Assembly (NCBI GenBank): GCA_943359495.1 | Contig: CALRHY010000001.1 | Span: 1 to 26,048 of the forward strand | DNA: 26,048 nt | Origin: Candidatus Uhrbacteria bacterium RIFOXYB12_FULL_58_10 | Lineage (GTDB): Bacteria; Patescibacteriota; Patescibacteriia; 2-12-FULL-57-11 | Direction: 5' to 3' | Part shown: positions 1-11,802 of the stretch, piece by piece | Numbering within the stretch: position 1 is the stretch's first letter | How the letters are laid out: every line of letters begins with the position of its first letter | Translations under genes and position numbers: made by a program | Notes under the pieces: generated by a model | The model's database searches: none | Seen by the model: only the letters and a program-made list of their open reading frames with translations | What the model was told of the DNA's origin: nothing

Positions 1-1
1 A

Positions 2-748
2 ATCAACCTCGAAGATATTTCCGCACCGCGCTGTTTTGAAATTGAACGACGTTTGCAAGAACGACTCACTATCCCGGTCATCCACGACGACCAACATGGG
101 ACAGCAATCGTCGTTCTCGCGGGACTGTTGAACGCCTTCACCGTCGTCAAAAAAGATCTTGCAAAGAGTACGGTTGCGATCGTCGGTGCCGGTGCTGCTG
201 GCAACGCCGTCGCCCGCCTCTTACTCCTTGCTGGCGTCGGCGATGTCCGTCTCGTAGACAGGAAAGGAATACTGACGACAGAACGCACTGACCTTGATCC
301 AGAAAAAATGGAGATTGCGCGCATGACCAATCACGAGAAAAAGACTGGGACGCTTCACGATGCACTTGTCGGCGCGGACGCAGTCGTTGGCGTTTCCGGT
401 CCCGGACTCGTAACCGCAGAGGATGTGCGCGCTATGAGCAAAGACGCGATCGTCTTTGCTATGGCAAACCCCGTGCCAGAAATCATGCCGGACGACGCGC
501 GTGCTGGCGGCGCTGCAGTGATCGCCACTGGGCGTTCTGATTTCCCAAACCAGGTCAACAACGCACTCTGTTTCCCCGGCATGTTCCGCGGCGCATTGGA
601 CAATGGCGTCACACGCATCACTCCAGCCATGGAGCTCGCCGCCGCGCGTGCATTGGCAGCGGTGGTAAAAAACCCAACCGCAGACTGCATCATCCCCTCA
701 CCATTTGATCCAGCAGTCGTCATCGCGGTTGCGAATGCGATTCGATAA
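2..748 (+). CDS. NAD(P)-dependent malic enzyme, C-terminal part (5' end outside window)
   Basis: Malic enzymes oxidatively decarboxylate malate to pyruvate and CO2 in the cytosol, linking the C4-acid pool to pyruvate. The frame is open from base 2, and the residues before the first possible start (INLEDISAPRCFEIE) continue the family pattern, so the true start lies upstream of the window. Visible signatures are IPVIHDDQHGTA (substrate and metal region), the Rossmann loop VGAGAAGNAVARLL of the NAD(P)-binding domain, ANPVPEIMP, and the late NQVNNALCFPGMFRGALD block. The stop is TAA at 746-748, followed directly by a strong terminator, so the gene ends a transcription unit. The family assignment is firm; NAD versus NADP preference cannot be read from this fragment. 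Confidence 0.93.
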   Translation: MNLEDISAPRCFEIERRLQERLTIPVIHDDQHGTAIVVLAGLLNAFTVVKKDLAKSTVAIVGAGAAGNAVARLLLLAGVGDVRLVDRKGILTTERTDLDPEKMEIARMTNHEKKTGTLHDALVGADAVVGVSGPGLVTAEDVRAMSKDAIVFAMANPVPEIMPDDARAGGAAVIATGRSDFPNQVNNALCFPGMFRGALDNGVTRITPAMELAAARALAAVVKNPTADCIIPSPFDPAVVIAVANAIR

Positions 749-761
749 AATTCCACCAAAT

Positions 762-797
762 GAAAAACGCTTCCGTTGCACACGGAAGCGTTTTTCT
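762..797 (+). terminator. Intrinsic terminator after malic enzyme gene
   Basis: A perfect hairpin with arms AAAAACGCTTCCGT and ACGGAAGCGTTTTT around the loop TGCAC starts 13 nt after the stop codon. A T tract closes the plus-strand side. The A-rich left arm gives a T tract on the other strand too, so it can also stop minus-strand transcription coming through tRNA-Pro. Confidence 0.85.
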
Positions 798-805
798 TCA
801 TCCCA

Positions 806-882
806 TGGTCGGGCTAGTGAGACTCGAACTCACGACCCCCTGCTCCCAAAGCAGGTGCGCTAGCCAACTGCGCTATAGCCCG
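806..882 (-). tRNA. tRNA-Pro (anticodon UGG), CCA encoded
   Basis: The reverse strand folds into a full cloverleaf. The acceptor stem is CGGGCTA/TAGCCCG, the D arm GCGC/GCGC, the anticodon stem CCTGC/GCAGG with loop TTTGGGA giving anticodon TGG, and the T arm GTGAG/CTCAC with TTCGAGT in its loop. Discriminator A is followed by an encoded CCA (806-808). The UGG anticodon and G37 mark it as proline. It lies between the malic enzyme terminator and ruvC. Confidence 0.96.
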
Positions 883-912
883 ACTATAGGATGAACTGCC
901 AAAAGCGGGAAA

Positions 913-918
913 AGTATA
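913..918 (-). promoter_or_regulatory. Possible -10 element for tRNA-Pro
   Basis: Reading leftward, TATACT lies about 30 nt before the tRNA 5' end, in the gap between ruvC and the tRNA. No good -35 is visible (CTGGCT at 17 nt), so this is a tentative promoter resting on the -10 alone. Confidence 0.4.
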
Positions 919-945
919 ACACGGATTCAGAAAAAAGCCAGACCC

Positions 946-1443
946 TCACTCCGATAGCGCAAATCGCCGCGCTGTCTCCACCAAACGCATCCCAGTAATG
1001 GCAATCGCCAGTGCGTCTGCTGCATCATCCGGCTTCGGGATTTCGGTCAATTTGAGGAGCCGTTTGACCATTTCTTGGACCTGCCGTTTGTCTGCCCGCC
1101 CGCTTCCGGCAACGGTTTGCTTTACTTGGAGCGGCGTCATTTCAACAACGGGCAGGCCGGCCTCGGCAGCAGCGAGGAGAATCACGCCGCGTCCTTCCCC
1201 GACCATAATTGCCGTCTTGGCATTCTTTTCAAAAAATAACTTTTCAATCGCAACGGTCGCTGGCTGATATTTCGCAAGCAACAATCCCATCTGCTCTTTC
1301 ACGATCCGCAGCCGCTCCCCTTGCGTATCCTCTTTCGACGTCTCAATGCAGCCATGGCACGCAGCCAAAATACGGTCACCTTGGTATTGCAAGACGCCAT
1401 AGCCGACACGCGCGACACCTGGATCGATACCGAGAATGATCAT
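946..1443 (-). CDS. ruvC: Crossover junction endodeoxyribonuclease RuvC
   Basis: RuvC is the dimeric Holliday-junction resolvase that cuts four-way DNA junctions made during recombinational repair. The product is 165 aa, a normal length. The four acidic metal-binding residues of the RNase H-like fold are in place: D7 in GIDPGVARVGYG, E67 in VAIEKLFFEKNAKTA, and D140 and D143 in KPDDAADALAIAI. The ATG at 1441-1443 starts exactly at the family N-terminus (MIILGIDPG). No Shine-Dalgarno sequence precedes it. ruvA and ruvB are not in this window. The neighbour upstream is the YebC-family gene, a common association with ruvC in bacteria. Confidence 0.97.
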   Translation of the reverse strand: MIILGIDPGVARVGYGVLQYQGDRILAACHGCIETSKEDTQGERLRIVKEQMGLLLAKYQPATVAIEKLFFEKNAKTAIMVGEGRGVILLAAAEAGLPVVEMTPLQVKQTVAGSGRADKRQVQEMVKRLLKLTEIPKPDDAADALAIAITGMRLVETARRFALSE

Positions 1444-1464
1444 GTACGGACAAATTTACTCCTT

Positions 1465-1562
1465 GTCATTCCCTTGCATAAGGGAATCCAGCGGGGCGGG
1501 ACCGTCGACATCGTGGATCCACCCAAAGGGTCCCCTTCGGGGCTGCCTTCGCGAGGATGACA
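1465..1562. repeat. Dispersed palindromic repeat, family A, copy 1
   Basis: The element fills the ruvC-yebC gap. Its ends are inverted (TGTCATTCC and GGATGACA). It contains the hairpin ATTCCCTT-gcat-AAGGGAAT and the core GTCGACATCGTGGATCC, which recurs at 3251-3267 and, as TCGACATCGTGGATCC, at 13497-13512. The inverted ends and size suggest a MITE-like or REP-like element; no transposase is nearby. Confidence 0.7.
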
Positions 1563-1570
1563 TATATTTA

Positions 1571-2287
1571 CTACCCGACATTCGTCACGACATCGTCCAC
1601 ATCTTCATCGTCTTCCAACGCGTCAACGAGCACATCGAGTTGTGCGCGCTCATCTGCATCATCAATGGTCACCGATTCTTTTGGCACAAGAGAGACTTCT
1701 GCATAGTCCGTCTTCATACCTGCTGCCTCAATGGCAGCCTTTGTTTTTTCAAAAACATCGGGTGCGACCGTAACGGTAAACCCTTCGTCTTCTTCGCGAA
1801 CATCATCCGCACCAAGGTCGATCAATTGTAGCATCTGCTGTTCTCCGTCTCCGACCATTGGCACGCGTAGGATGCCGCGTTTTTCAAACATCCAGGCAAC
1901 GGCATTTTGGCCGGCCATCGTGCCGCCCTTTTTTGAAAGAATGGTTCGGACGTTTTGGAGAGTGCGATTTTTGTTGTCAGTCAGGCCATGAATGATCAAT
2001 GCCGCGCCACCCGGACCAAAGCCCTCGTAGACAACCTCTTCAATCAGCGTACCCTCACCCGTTCCAGTGCCACGCACGACTGCGCGTTCAATAGTGTCTT
2101 TCGGCATGCTGGATTCTTTCGCTTTTTCAATCGCCATGCGCAAATGAAAATTCATCGCCGGATCCGCTCCACCCATTTTTGCCGCGACAGTGATTGCCCG
2201 CCCCAATTTCGTGAACACGTTAGCGCGTTTCGCATCGGCCACGCCTTTATCATTTTTCACCTTGGCCCACTTGCTGTGTTTGGACAT
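1571..2287 (-). CDS. YebC/PmpR-family DNA-binding protein
   Basis: YebC-family proteins are cytosolic; members were first described as transcriptional regulators, and recent work links the family to relief of ribosome stalling. The start is set at the ATG giving MSKHSKWAKVKNDKG, the nearly invariant family N-terminus. The open frame continues 39 codons upstream but that part is an unconserved, repeat-like stretch. The 238-aa product shows the expected blocks: KRANVFTKLGRAITVAAKMGG near the N-terminus, AIEKAKESSMPKDTIERA, YEGFGPGGAALIIHGLTDN, GTMAGQNAVAWMFEKRG and a C-terminal acidic tail (EDDEDVDDVVTNVG). It sits directly upstream of ruvC, as in many bacteria. No SD sequence is visible. Confidence 0.93.
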   Translation of the reverse strand: MSKHSKWAKVKNDKGVADAKRANVFTKLGRAITVAAKMGGADPAMNFHLRMAIEKAKESSMPKDTIERAVVRGTGTGEGTLIEEVVYEGFGPGGAALIIHGLTDNKNRTLQNVRTILSKKGGTMAGQNAVAWMFEKRGILRVPMVGDGEQQMLQLIDLGADDVREEDEGFTVTVAPDVFEKTKAAIEAAGMKTDYAEVSLVPKESVTIDDADERAQLDVLVDALEDDEDVDDVVTNVG

Positions 2288-2401
2288 ACGTTGATTGCGA
2301 AACGCAAAATGCATAACACGAAACGCCGACAGGATTCGCATTACGCGCTTCGCGTTTTGCACCACATCTGCTCCGAGCGTACCTTTTGGTGAGCGATTTT
2401 G

Positions 2402-2434
2402 CAAAAAAAAAAGAGATTCGTGTATCGAATCCCT
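2402..2434 (-). terminator. Intrinsic terminator of the phosphatidyltransferase gene
   Basis: Read leftward, the stem GATTCG/CGAATC with loop ATACA, extended by flanking GAG/CTC pairing, is followed by ten T residues. It starts right at the stop codon of the CDP-alcohol phosphatidyltransferase gene and separates it from yebC. Confidence 0.85.
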
Positions 2435-3094
2435 CTATGTATCCTCACCTCGAACAATCACGGCAGTCGAGTGCGACACGGGCAACCGCCGCGCACCAGA
2501 CGTCCGTCGCTCTTGCCACGCAGCAACGATCCCACGCCCGTGGCCGATGAGCGAGCCGAGAGCGAGAAGATTCGCGATGGAGAGCAACATCCAAGTGCCA
2601 AAGAGCACGCCCGGCGTCCAACCCATCATCACGAAACCAATGCCCCATGCCTGAAAATGCACCTTCACACCGCCCCACTTGTTCGAACCAGTGGGCGCAT
2701 CGAGAAACATTTCGAGCGGCCTCAAGGCGAAGAGAATTCCGTCGATGAGAATGGGGACGAGACGCCACCACAGCGGAACCCCAGTGCAATTCCACAGGAG
2801 CAGCGTCGCCACCAACACCTTGTCGGTGGTGGAGTCTATGAGCCAACCCCATTTTGAGAACTGCTGGCGCACTCGTGCGAGTGCACCATCCATTGCGTCG
2901 AACAGCTTCCCGAAGCCGAGAAGTAGTCCAGCTGCCGTTCCCCATGCGATGGATGTTCGACCCAGCTGGTCGTACAGCAGACCGGCACCCAGGCCGATTC
3001 CAAACCCAAGGATTGTGATGCCGTCCGGGGTCACCCAGGCCGGCACACGTGGTTCAACATGCTTTCGAAACCAACCATCAAACCATTGCGCCAT
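2435..3094 (-). CDS. CDP-alcohol phosphatidyltransferase family membrane protein
   Basis: These integral membrane enzymes transfer a phospho-alcohol from a CDP-linked donor to an acceptor alcohol in phospholipid synthesis. The complete catalytic signature is present: D66-x2-D69-G-x2-A-R-x8-G-x3-D87-x3-D91 (LFDAMDGALARVRQQF then GWLIDSTTD), whose aspartates bind two metals. Hydrophobic segments surround it at about 27-42, 50-62, 95-125 and 150-190, fitting six helices. The start is the ATG at 3092-3094 because AAGGAG lies 5-7 nt upstream; the longer open frame has no support. This is one of few minus-strand genes here with a clear SD. Whether the product is phosphatidylglycerophosphate, phosphatidylinositol phosphate or another lipid cannot be told from the sequence. 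Confidence 0.9.
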   Translation of the reverse strand: MAQWFDGWFRKHVEPRVPAWVTPDGITILGFGIGLGAGLLYDQLGRTSIAWGTAAGLLLGFGKLFDAMDGALARVRQQFSKWGWLIDSTTDKVLVATLLLWNCTGVPLWWRLVPILIDGILFALRPLEMFLDAPTGSNKWGGVKVHFQAWGIGFVMMGWTPGVLFGTWMLLSIANLLALGSLIGHGRGIVAAWQERRTSGARRLPVSHSTAVIVRGEDT

Positions 3095-3200
3095 TGTTAC
3101 TCCTTTCGACTCCATTACCCTAACAAATACTAAGAAAATGAGCCAGATGCGACTATTGAAGCGGAACGCGAAACACTTCATTACCCATCCCCTTGTCATT

Positions 3201-3225
3201 CGACCCTGAGCTCATGGCCGAAGGG
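3201..3225. repeat. Short inverted repeat, family B, copy 1
   Basis: CCCTGAG and CGAAGGG lie 8 nt apart (3204-3225) in the rpoC-phosphatidyltransferase gap. The same two half-sites recur at 11944-11963 and 23489-23507. This copy is degenerate. Confidence 0.5.
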
Positions 3226-3230
3226 AAGAA

Positions 3231-3285
3231 GGGGATCCACGGGTTGGATCGTCGATATCGTGGATCCCCGCCTACGCAAGGATGG
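3231..3285. repeat. Dispersed palindromic repeat, family A, copy 2
   Basis: Perfect 11-bp arms GGGGATCCACG (3231-3241) and CGTGGATCCCC (3259-3269) flank a spacer that includes part of the shared core GTCGATATCGTGGATCC. It continues with CGCCTACGCAAGGATG, matching the right end of the other copies. Together with the family B copy it accounts for most of the gap 3095-3411, in which I see no gene. Confidence 0.65.
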
Positions 3286-3351
3286 ACAGAAGCGGAAAGA
3301 AAGATCGCTGAAACGGGCACGCTCCGCCAAATCCAAATCGAATGAAGAATA

Positions 3352-3386
3352 CGAAAAACGACCCCGCATCTGCGAGACCGTCTTTC
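3352..3386 (-). terminator. Weak candidate terminator downstream of rpoC
   Basis: Leftward of the rpoC stop, a short stem CTCGC/GCGGG (one G-U pair) is followed by GGTCGTTTTTCG. The stem is only five pairs, so the call is tentative. Confidence 0.3.
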
Positions 3387-3411
3387 ACCGATACTCCCCT
3401 AGTTTTTCTAT

Positions 3412-7368
<3,957 letters not shown>

Positions 7369-7398
7369 AGATGCGTGTGCAATGCGGAAAAAATGCGC

Positions 7399-10300
7399 CT
7401 ACCGCTTTCGTCGTTCGTCCATTTCGTCTTCCGGTTTCGCTGGGGTCATCGGCTTACCATCCTTCAACAATTCCACATCCAATCCCAATCCTTTGAGTTC
7501 GCGGACGAGAACGTTGAACGATTCTGGAATATTGATGCGACGGATCGGTTCGCCCTTGATGATGCTTTCGTATGCCTTGGAGCGACCTGGAACGTCGTCG
7601 GATTTGATGGTCAAGATTTCCTGGAGCATGTGTGCGGCGCCGTATGCTTCGAGCGCCCAGACTTCCATCTCTCCGAAGCGCTGCCCACCGAACTGTGCTT
7701 TTCCACCGAGCGGCTGCTGAGTGATCAACGAGTACGGCCCGATGCTGCGCTGATGGATCTTGTCGTCGACCATGTGGTTCAGCTTCAACATGTACTTGTA
7801 GCCAACGGTCACTTGGTGTTCGAACGCGTCGCCAGTGCGACCATCGAGCAGAGTCATCTTGCCATGTGTTGGGAATCCAGCGCGAGCAAGTTCTTCTTTA
7901 ATTTTTTCTTCGGTCCACCCATCGAGCACTGGGGTTGCCACGCGGTAGCCGAGCGCATTCGCCGCTAGGCCAAGGTGCGTTTCCAAAATCTGCCCAAGGT
8001 TCATACGAGAGACGACGCCGAGCGGAGAAAGGATGATGTCGACGGGCGTTCCATCGGCCAGGAACGGCATGTCTTCCATTGGAACAACTTTTGAAATCAC
8101 TCCTTTGTTGCCGTGGCGTCCTGCCATTTTGTCACCAACCTGGATTTTACGAAGATCGGCAATAGTGATCTGAATGGTTTTGAGCACGCCTGGAGACAAT
8201 TTGTCACCAGCTTCACGGGAAAAAATTTTGATATCTACCACCTTGCCGCGTTCGCCGTGTTCCAAGTAGAGCGAGCTGTCACGGACGTCGCGGGCTTTTT
8301 CACCGAAGATGGCACGCAACAATTTTTCTTCTGCAGACAATTCGGTTTCGCCTTTCGGTGTAATTTTTCCAACAAGAATATCACCAGCACCGACTTCGGC
8401 GCCGATGCGGATGATCCCTTCGGCATCCAAGTTCTTTAATTTTTCTTCAGAGACGTTCGGGATGTCGGAGGTCACGACTTCTGAACCAAGCTTGGTGTCG
8501 CGGACATCGACCGTGTAGTTCTCGATGTGGATCGAGGTGAAGCGGTCGCGGTGCACAATGCGCTCCGAGACGATGATAGCGTCTTCGTAATTGTAGCCAT
8601 CCCAAGCCATGAAGGCGACAAGAACATTTTGCCCAAGTGCGAGTTCACCGCCGGCGGTCGACGGACCATCAGCGATCGGCTGCATCTTTTTCACCTTGTC
8701 ACCCTTCGAGACGATCGGGCGCTGGTTGATACAGGTCGAGGCGTTGGAGCGGACGAATTTGTTCAAGGTATACGTACGAATGCCGCCCTTGTCTTCGGTA
8801 ATTTCAATGCGGTTGCCTTGCATGGCAGTCACTGTCCCGGCCGCTTCTGCGGGAATGGCGTGACCAGAATCGACGGCGGCGCGACGCTCAACACCAGTGC
8901 CGACAATCGGCGCATCTGGGGTGATGGTTGGCACCGCCTGTCGTTGCATGTTCGTGCCCATGAGCGCGCGGATAGCGTCATCGTGCTCAAGGAACGGAAT
9001 CAAGGCCGTGGCGATCGAAACAATCTGCTTTGAGGAGACGTCCATGTAATCAACCATTTGCACCTGCACTTCGGTCGGTTCACCATGGGCGCGTGCCGGT
9101 ACTTTTTCGGTAATGAAAAAGCTTTCCGCATCCAACGGTGTCGTCGCTGGTGTGGTCACGGCCTTTTCTTCGGCGAAGGCATTCAAGTAAACGATTTCAT
9201 CGGTCACGCGAGCGCGACCATTTTTTTCTTTGACGACTTTGCGGTATGGCGTTTCGATAAAACCAAATTCATTGATGCGCGCATACGACGCCAAGTGGCC
9301 GACCAACCCGATGTTCGGTCCTTCTGGAGTGGCGATCGGACAAATGCGGCCATAGTGTGTCGGGTGCACGTCGCGGACATCGAAGCCTGCGCGTTCGCGA
9401 GAAAGTCCGCCCGGGCCCATCGCCGACATGCGGCGCTTGTGTTCGAGCTCGGAGAGCGGGTTGGTTTGGTCCATGAACTGCGACAACTGTGAGCTCATGA
9501 AGAATTCGCGCACCGCACTAATCACCGGACGCGCGTTTACCAATTTGCTTGGAGTCAGTGTATCGATGTCCATGGTGGACATGCGGTCTTTGATAATACG
9601 CTCCATGCGAGCGAGCCCAACACGGAAACGGTTCTGCACCAATTCACCAACCGCGCGGACGCGGCGGTTACCAAGATGGTCGACATCATCCGCTTCTTCT
9701 TGAGTGATGGACAAACGGATGATCTCGCGGATGATCTGTACCAAATCTTCTTTGGTCAGGATGCGCTTTTCTGGATTATCAATATCACCGTCCGCTAATT
9801 TCATAGCGAAGCGCTGAGCAAACTTGTAGCGCCCTACGCGACCAAGGTCGTAGCGATCAAAATTGAAGAACATCGAGTGGATGAGCGATCGCGCGTTGTC
9901 CACGGTTGCCAAATCTCCTGGGCGGATACGCTTGTAGACTTCGATCAATCCTTCATCGGTGTTGGCAGCCTGATCTTTTGCCAATGTTGCGTCGATGTAA
10001 CGGATGGTCGGATGCGTGTCGACATCAGCAAACAATGCGCGAATGTCATCGTCTGTGCTGAAACCAAAAACGCGCAAGAGCGAGGTCGCTGCCACTTTGC
10101 GCTTGCGATCGATCTTCACCCACAACACGTTCGACATGTCCGTCTCCATCTCGAGCCAGGCACCGCGGTTCGGGATGATCTTCGCACCGTAATATTTTCG
10201 GCCACGCGTAAACTCTGAGGTGAAAAAGACACCGGCCGAACGCACGAGCTGCGAGACAACCACGCGCTCAATGCCGTTCACGATGTAGGTCCCGCGATCG

Positions 10301-10659
10301 GTCATGATCGGCAGGTCACCCAAATAAATTTCCTGTTCCTTCATCTCGCCCGTGCGCTTGTTGGCGAGCGTGGTCTTCACGCGAAGCGGTGCTTCGTAGG
10401 TGATGTTTTTTACTTTTGAGGTCTTCTCGTCGAATTTCGGCTCGTCGAGGTAGTAGTCCTTAAAATGCAACTCGAGGTCGCGACCAATGAAATCTTTGAC
10501 CGGAGAAATTTCCGCAAAGAGTTCTTTGAGCCCAGTCTTGAAAAACCAGTCGTATGAATACTTCTGCACTTCGATGAGATCCGGCAGATCCATTGCTTCC
10601 TTCGAACGGGAATACCGAACCCGCTCATCAGACGTCGGACGGAGACGCTTGAATATCAT
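7399..10659 (-). CDS. rpoB: DNA-directed RNA polymerase subunit beta
   Basis: Beta forms the catalytic cleft with beta' and contains the rifampicin-binding region. The 1086-aa product is compact compared with proteobacterial RpoB (over 1300 aa). Recognisable blocks are RSAGVFFTSE, the rifampicin-region SSQLSQFMDQTNPLSELEHKR followed by RRMSAMGPGGLSRERAGF, MAGRHGNKGVISKV, and the C-terminal QRFGEMEVWALEAYGAAHML. The start ATG at 10657-10659 gives MIFKRLRPTSDERVRYSR; there is no SD. A promoter lies at 10942-10970, leaving a leader of about 275 nt that contains a terminator-like hairpin. rplJ and rplL, which often precede rpoB, are absent here. Confidence 0.99.
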   Translation of the reverse strand: MIFKRLRPTSDERVRYSRSKEAMDLPDLIEVQKYSYDWFFKTGLKELFAEISPVKDFIGRDLELHFKDYYLDEPKFDEKTSKVKNITYEAPLRVKTTLANKRTGEMKEQEIYLGDLPIMTDRGTYIVNGIERVVVSQLVRSAGVFFTSEFTRGRKYYGAKIIPNRGAWLEMETDMSNVLWVKIDRKRKVAATSLLRVFGFSTDDDIRALFADVDTHPTIRYIDATLAKDQAANTDEGLIEVYKRIRPGDLATVDNARSLIHSMFFNFDRYDLGRVGRYKFAQRFAMKLADGDIDNPEKRILTKEDLVQIIREIIRLSITQEEADDVDHLGNRRVRAVGELVQNRFRVGLARMERIIKDRMSTMDIDTLTPSKLVNARPVISAVREFFMSSQLSQFMDQTNPLSELEHKRRMSAMGPGGLSRERAGFDVRDVHPTHYGRICPIATPEGPNIGLVGHLASYARINEFGFIETPYRKVVKEKNGRARVTDEIVYLNAFAEEKAVTTPATTPLDAESFFITEKVPARAHGEPTEVQVQMVDYMDVSSKQIVSIATALIPFLEHDDAIRALMGTNMQRQAVPTITPDAPIVGTGVERRAAVDSGHAIPAEAAGTVTAMQGNRIEITEDKGGIRTYTLNKFVRSNASTCINQRPIVSKGDKVKKMQPIADGPSTAGGELALGQNVLVAFMAWDGYNYEDAIIVSERIVHRDRFTSIHIENYTVDVRDTKLGSEVVTSDIPNVSEEKLKNLDAEGIIRIGAEVGAGDILVGKITPKGETELSAEEKLLRAIFGEKARDVRDSSLYLEHGERGKVVDIKIFSREAGDKLSPGVLKTIQITIADLRKIQVGDKMAGRHGNKGVISKVVPMEDMPFLADGTPVDIILSPLGVVSRMNLGQILETHLGLAANALGYRVATPVLDGWTEEKIKEELARAGFPTHGKMTLLDGRTGDAFEHQVTVGYKYMLKLNHMVDDKIHQRSIGPYSLITQQPLGGKAQFGGQRFGEMEVWALEAYGAAHMLQEILTIKSDDVPGRSKAYESIIKGEPIRRINIPESFNVLVRELKGLGLDVELLKDGKPMTPAKPEDEMDERRKR

Positions 10660-10786
10660 AACGCACGGTCGTTAACGGTTCGATGGTTCCGAACGAATCA
10701 TGCAGCGGCACAAAATCGTCCTTGCGCACCGAAACCGGAATGATTGCAGAAAGCATGACTCTGCGAAGTCGCCCAGAAACCCCAAG

Positions 10787-10825
10787 ACACAAAAACCTCC
10801 TACTCCAAGTGGATTGGAGAGGAAA
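10787..10825 (-). terminator. Intrinsic-terminator-like hairpin inside the rpoB leader
   Basis: Read leftward: TCCT-CTCCAA, loop TCCAC, TTGGAG-T-AGGA (10 pairs with one bulged T), then GG and five T residues. It lies between the rpoB promoter and the rpoB start, about 130 nt upstream of the ATG, so it could attenuate rpoBC transcription. No gene upstream on this strand needs it as an end. Confidence 0.65.
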
Positions 10826-10941
10826 AAGCTCTTAGCGCGTGGTGAAGTGGGTGGATCCTCGCATGGGCAAATCCCCGAAAAAGGCCGTTATCTTTGATCA
10901 ACAACGAGCATCGGAGGTTCCCAATGAGTCAATGTGTTTCG

Positions 10942-10970
10942 ATTCTACGTGGAAAAAGAACCGTCGTCAA
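10942..10970 (-). promoter_or_regulatory. rpoBC promoter
   Basis: Reading leftward, TTGACG (-35) and TAGAAT (-10) are separated by exactly 17 nt. The predicted start is near 10935, giving a leader of about 275 nt before rpoB. Confidence 0.7.
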
Positions 10971-11087
10971 GGGCCAAGCGCGATATGAAAAAGATGTCAA
11001 GAATCGATGTTTTTGGCTTTGTTAAAGGGAATTTAAAAGGACGTCCACAGGATGACAAACGATTTCCCAAGTAAGGACGCTTTTTCC

Positions 11088-11177
11088 TGTCTTTGCGAGG
11101 GAGCGTCGAGCGACCGCGGCAATCTTCGGAATGTTGGCTGAAGATTGCTTCATCACCAGAGATTGCTCACAAAGACA
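11088..11177. repeat. Palindromic MITE-like repeat, family C
   Basis: Ends TGTCTTTGCGAG (11088-11099) and CTCACAAAGACA (11166-11177) are inverted repeats matching 11 of 12. A perfect inner stem GCAATCTTC/GAAGATTGC lies at 11119-11127 and 11140-11148. The text resembles the widespread intergenic repeats of the TTGCGAG...GCAATC type. It lies between the divergent rpoB and island promoters. The rest of 10971-11251 shows no gene. Confidence 0.6.
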
Positions 11178-11251
11178 ACAAGTGTAGACAAAAAAATGAC
11201 AAGAAAAGCCCAATAAAAGTAGTGTTTTTCGACTATGGCTGTTACCACCTC

Positions 11252-11280
11252 TTGACAAGAATGGTTGTGCGTGCTATTCT
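11252..11280 (+). promoter_or_regulatory. Strong sigma70-type promoter for the structured RNA
   Basis: TTGACA (11252-11257), a 17-nt spacer and TATTCT (11275-11280). The -35 is perfect and the spacing optimal. Transcription would start near 11287 and run right, away from rpoB. Confidence 0.8.
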
Positions 11281-11575
11281 ACTCAGTCATGCTTCGAGTG
11301 CGCCGTATAAAGCCCGCCCGGCTTTGGCACTCTCGAGCGGACTGGACGAGATGCGCGCAACGCATCACGAAGTGGGTAACTACTTCATCGTCCATGCACT
11401 CTTCGTCGCTCCGGTTTCTCCGAGCGACATCGACGCCTTCGTGGTTTACACAGGGCAAACAAACGGGGTGGGCGGCGTGATTGGTCACGACGTCCGAAGG
11501 ATCTCCTCGATCCAGGCCTGGCAGTTGGTACAACAGCCGCCCACCCCGCACGTTCTTTCACTTAGAGAGGAAGGC

Positions 11576-11752
11576 ATGATCGCCGATGATCGCTTCGAGC
11601 ACTCGCTCGGACCGCAGATCTCGCAATCACGCACGGAGTTCAATAGTCACTCTGAACCCACTTCCTCTCGCATCTTCCTGCCCGTGAGCAAAAACTCGCG
11701 GCCAGAAAGAAGCGATCCTTACAAATCACTCGCACGAGGAAAACGAGACTGA
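11576..11752 (+). CDS. Possible 58-aa small protein within the structured RNA
   Basis: The frame ATG 11576-11578 to TGA encodes a polar, charged 58-aa peptide beginning MIADDRFEHSLGPQ and ending SLARGKRD, with no membrane segment or motif I recognise. An SD-like GAGAGGAAGG sits 2-11 nt before the ATG, but the same bases form the left arm of a perfect 9-bp helix with CTTCCTCTC at 11661. If translated, the RBS would be masked by structure. The open frame extends upstream past the promoter, which is not possible as a transcript. Equal or better reading: the segment is non-coding. Confidence 0.2.
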   Translation: MIADDRFEHSLGPQISQSRTEFNSHSEPTSSRIFLPVSKNSRPERSDPYKSLARGKRD

Positions 11753-11802
11753 CATATTCCACCGCCCGCGAGAGACGGGTGTGTAGTCAGCAACAACAAA
11801 AC

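Noticed and set aside
11093..11752. 219-codon plus-strand frame across the island promoter
   Set aside because: It begins upstream of the strong promoter and inside the family C repeat, and most of it overlaps conserved-looking RNA stems. Only the last 58 codons could be translated, listed at low confidence.
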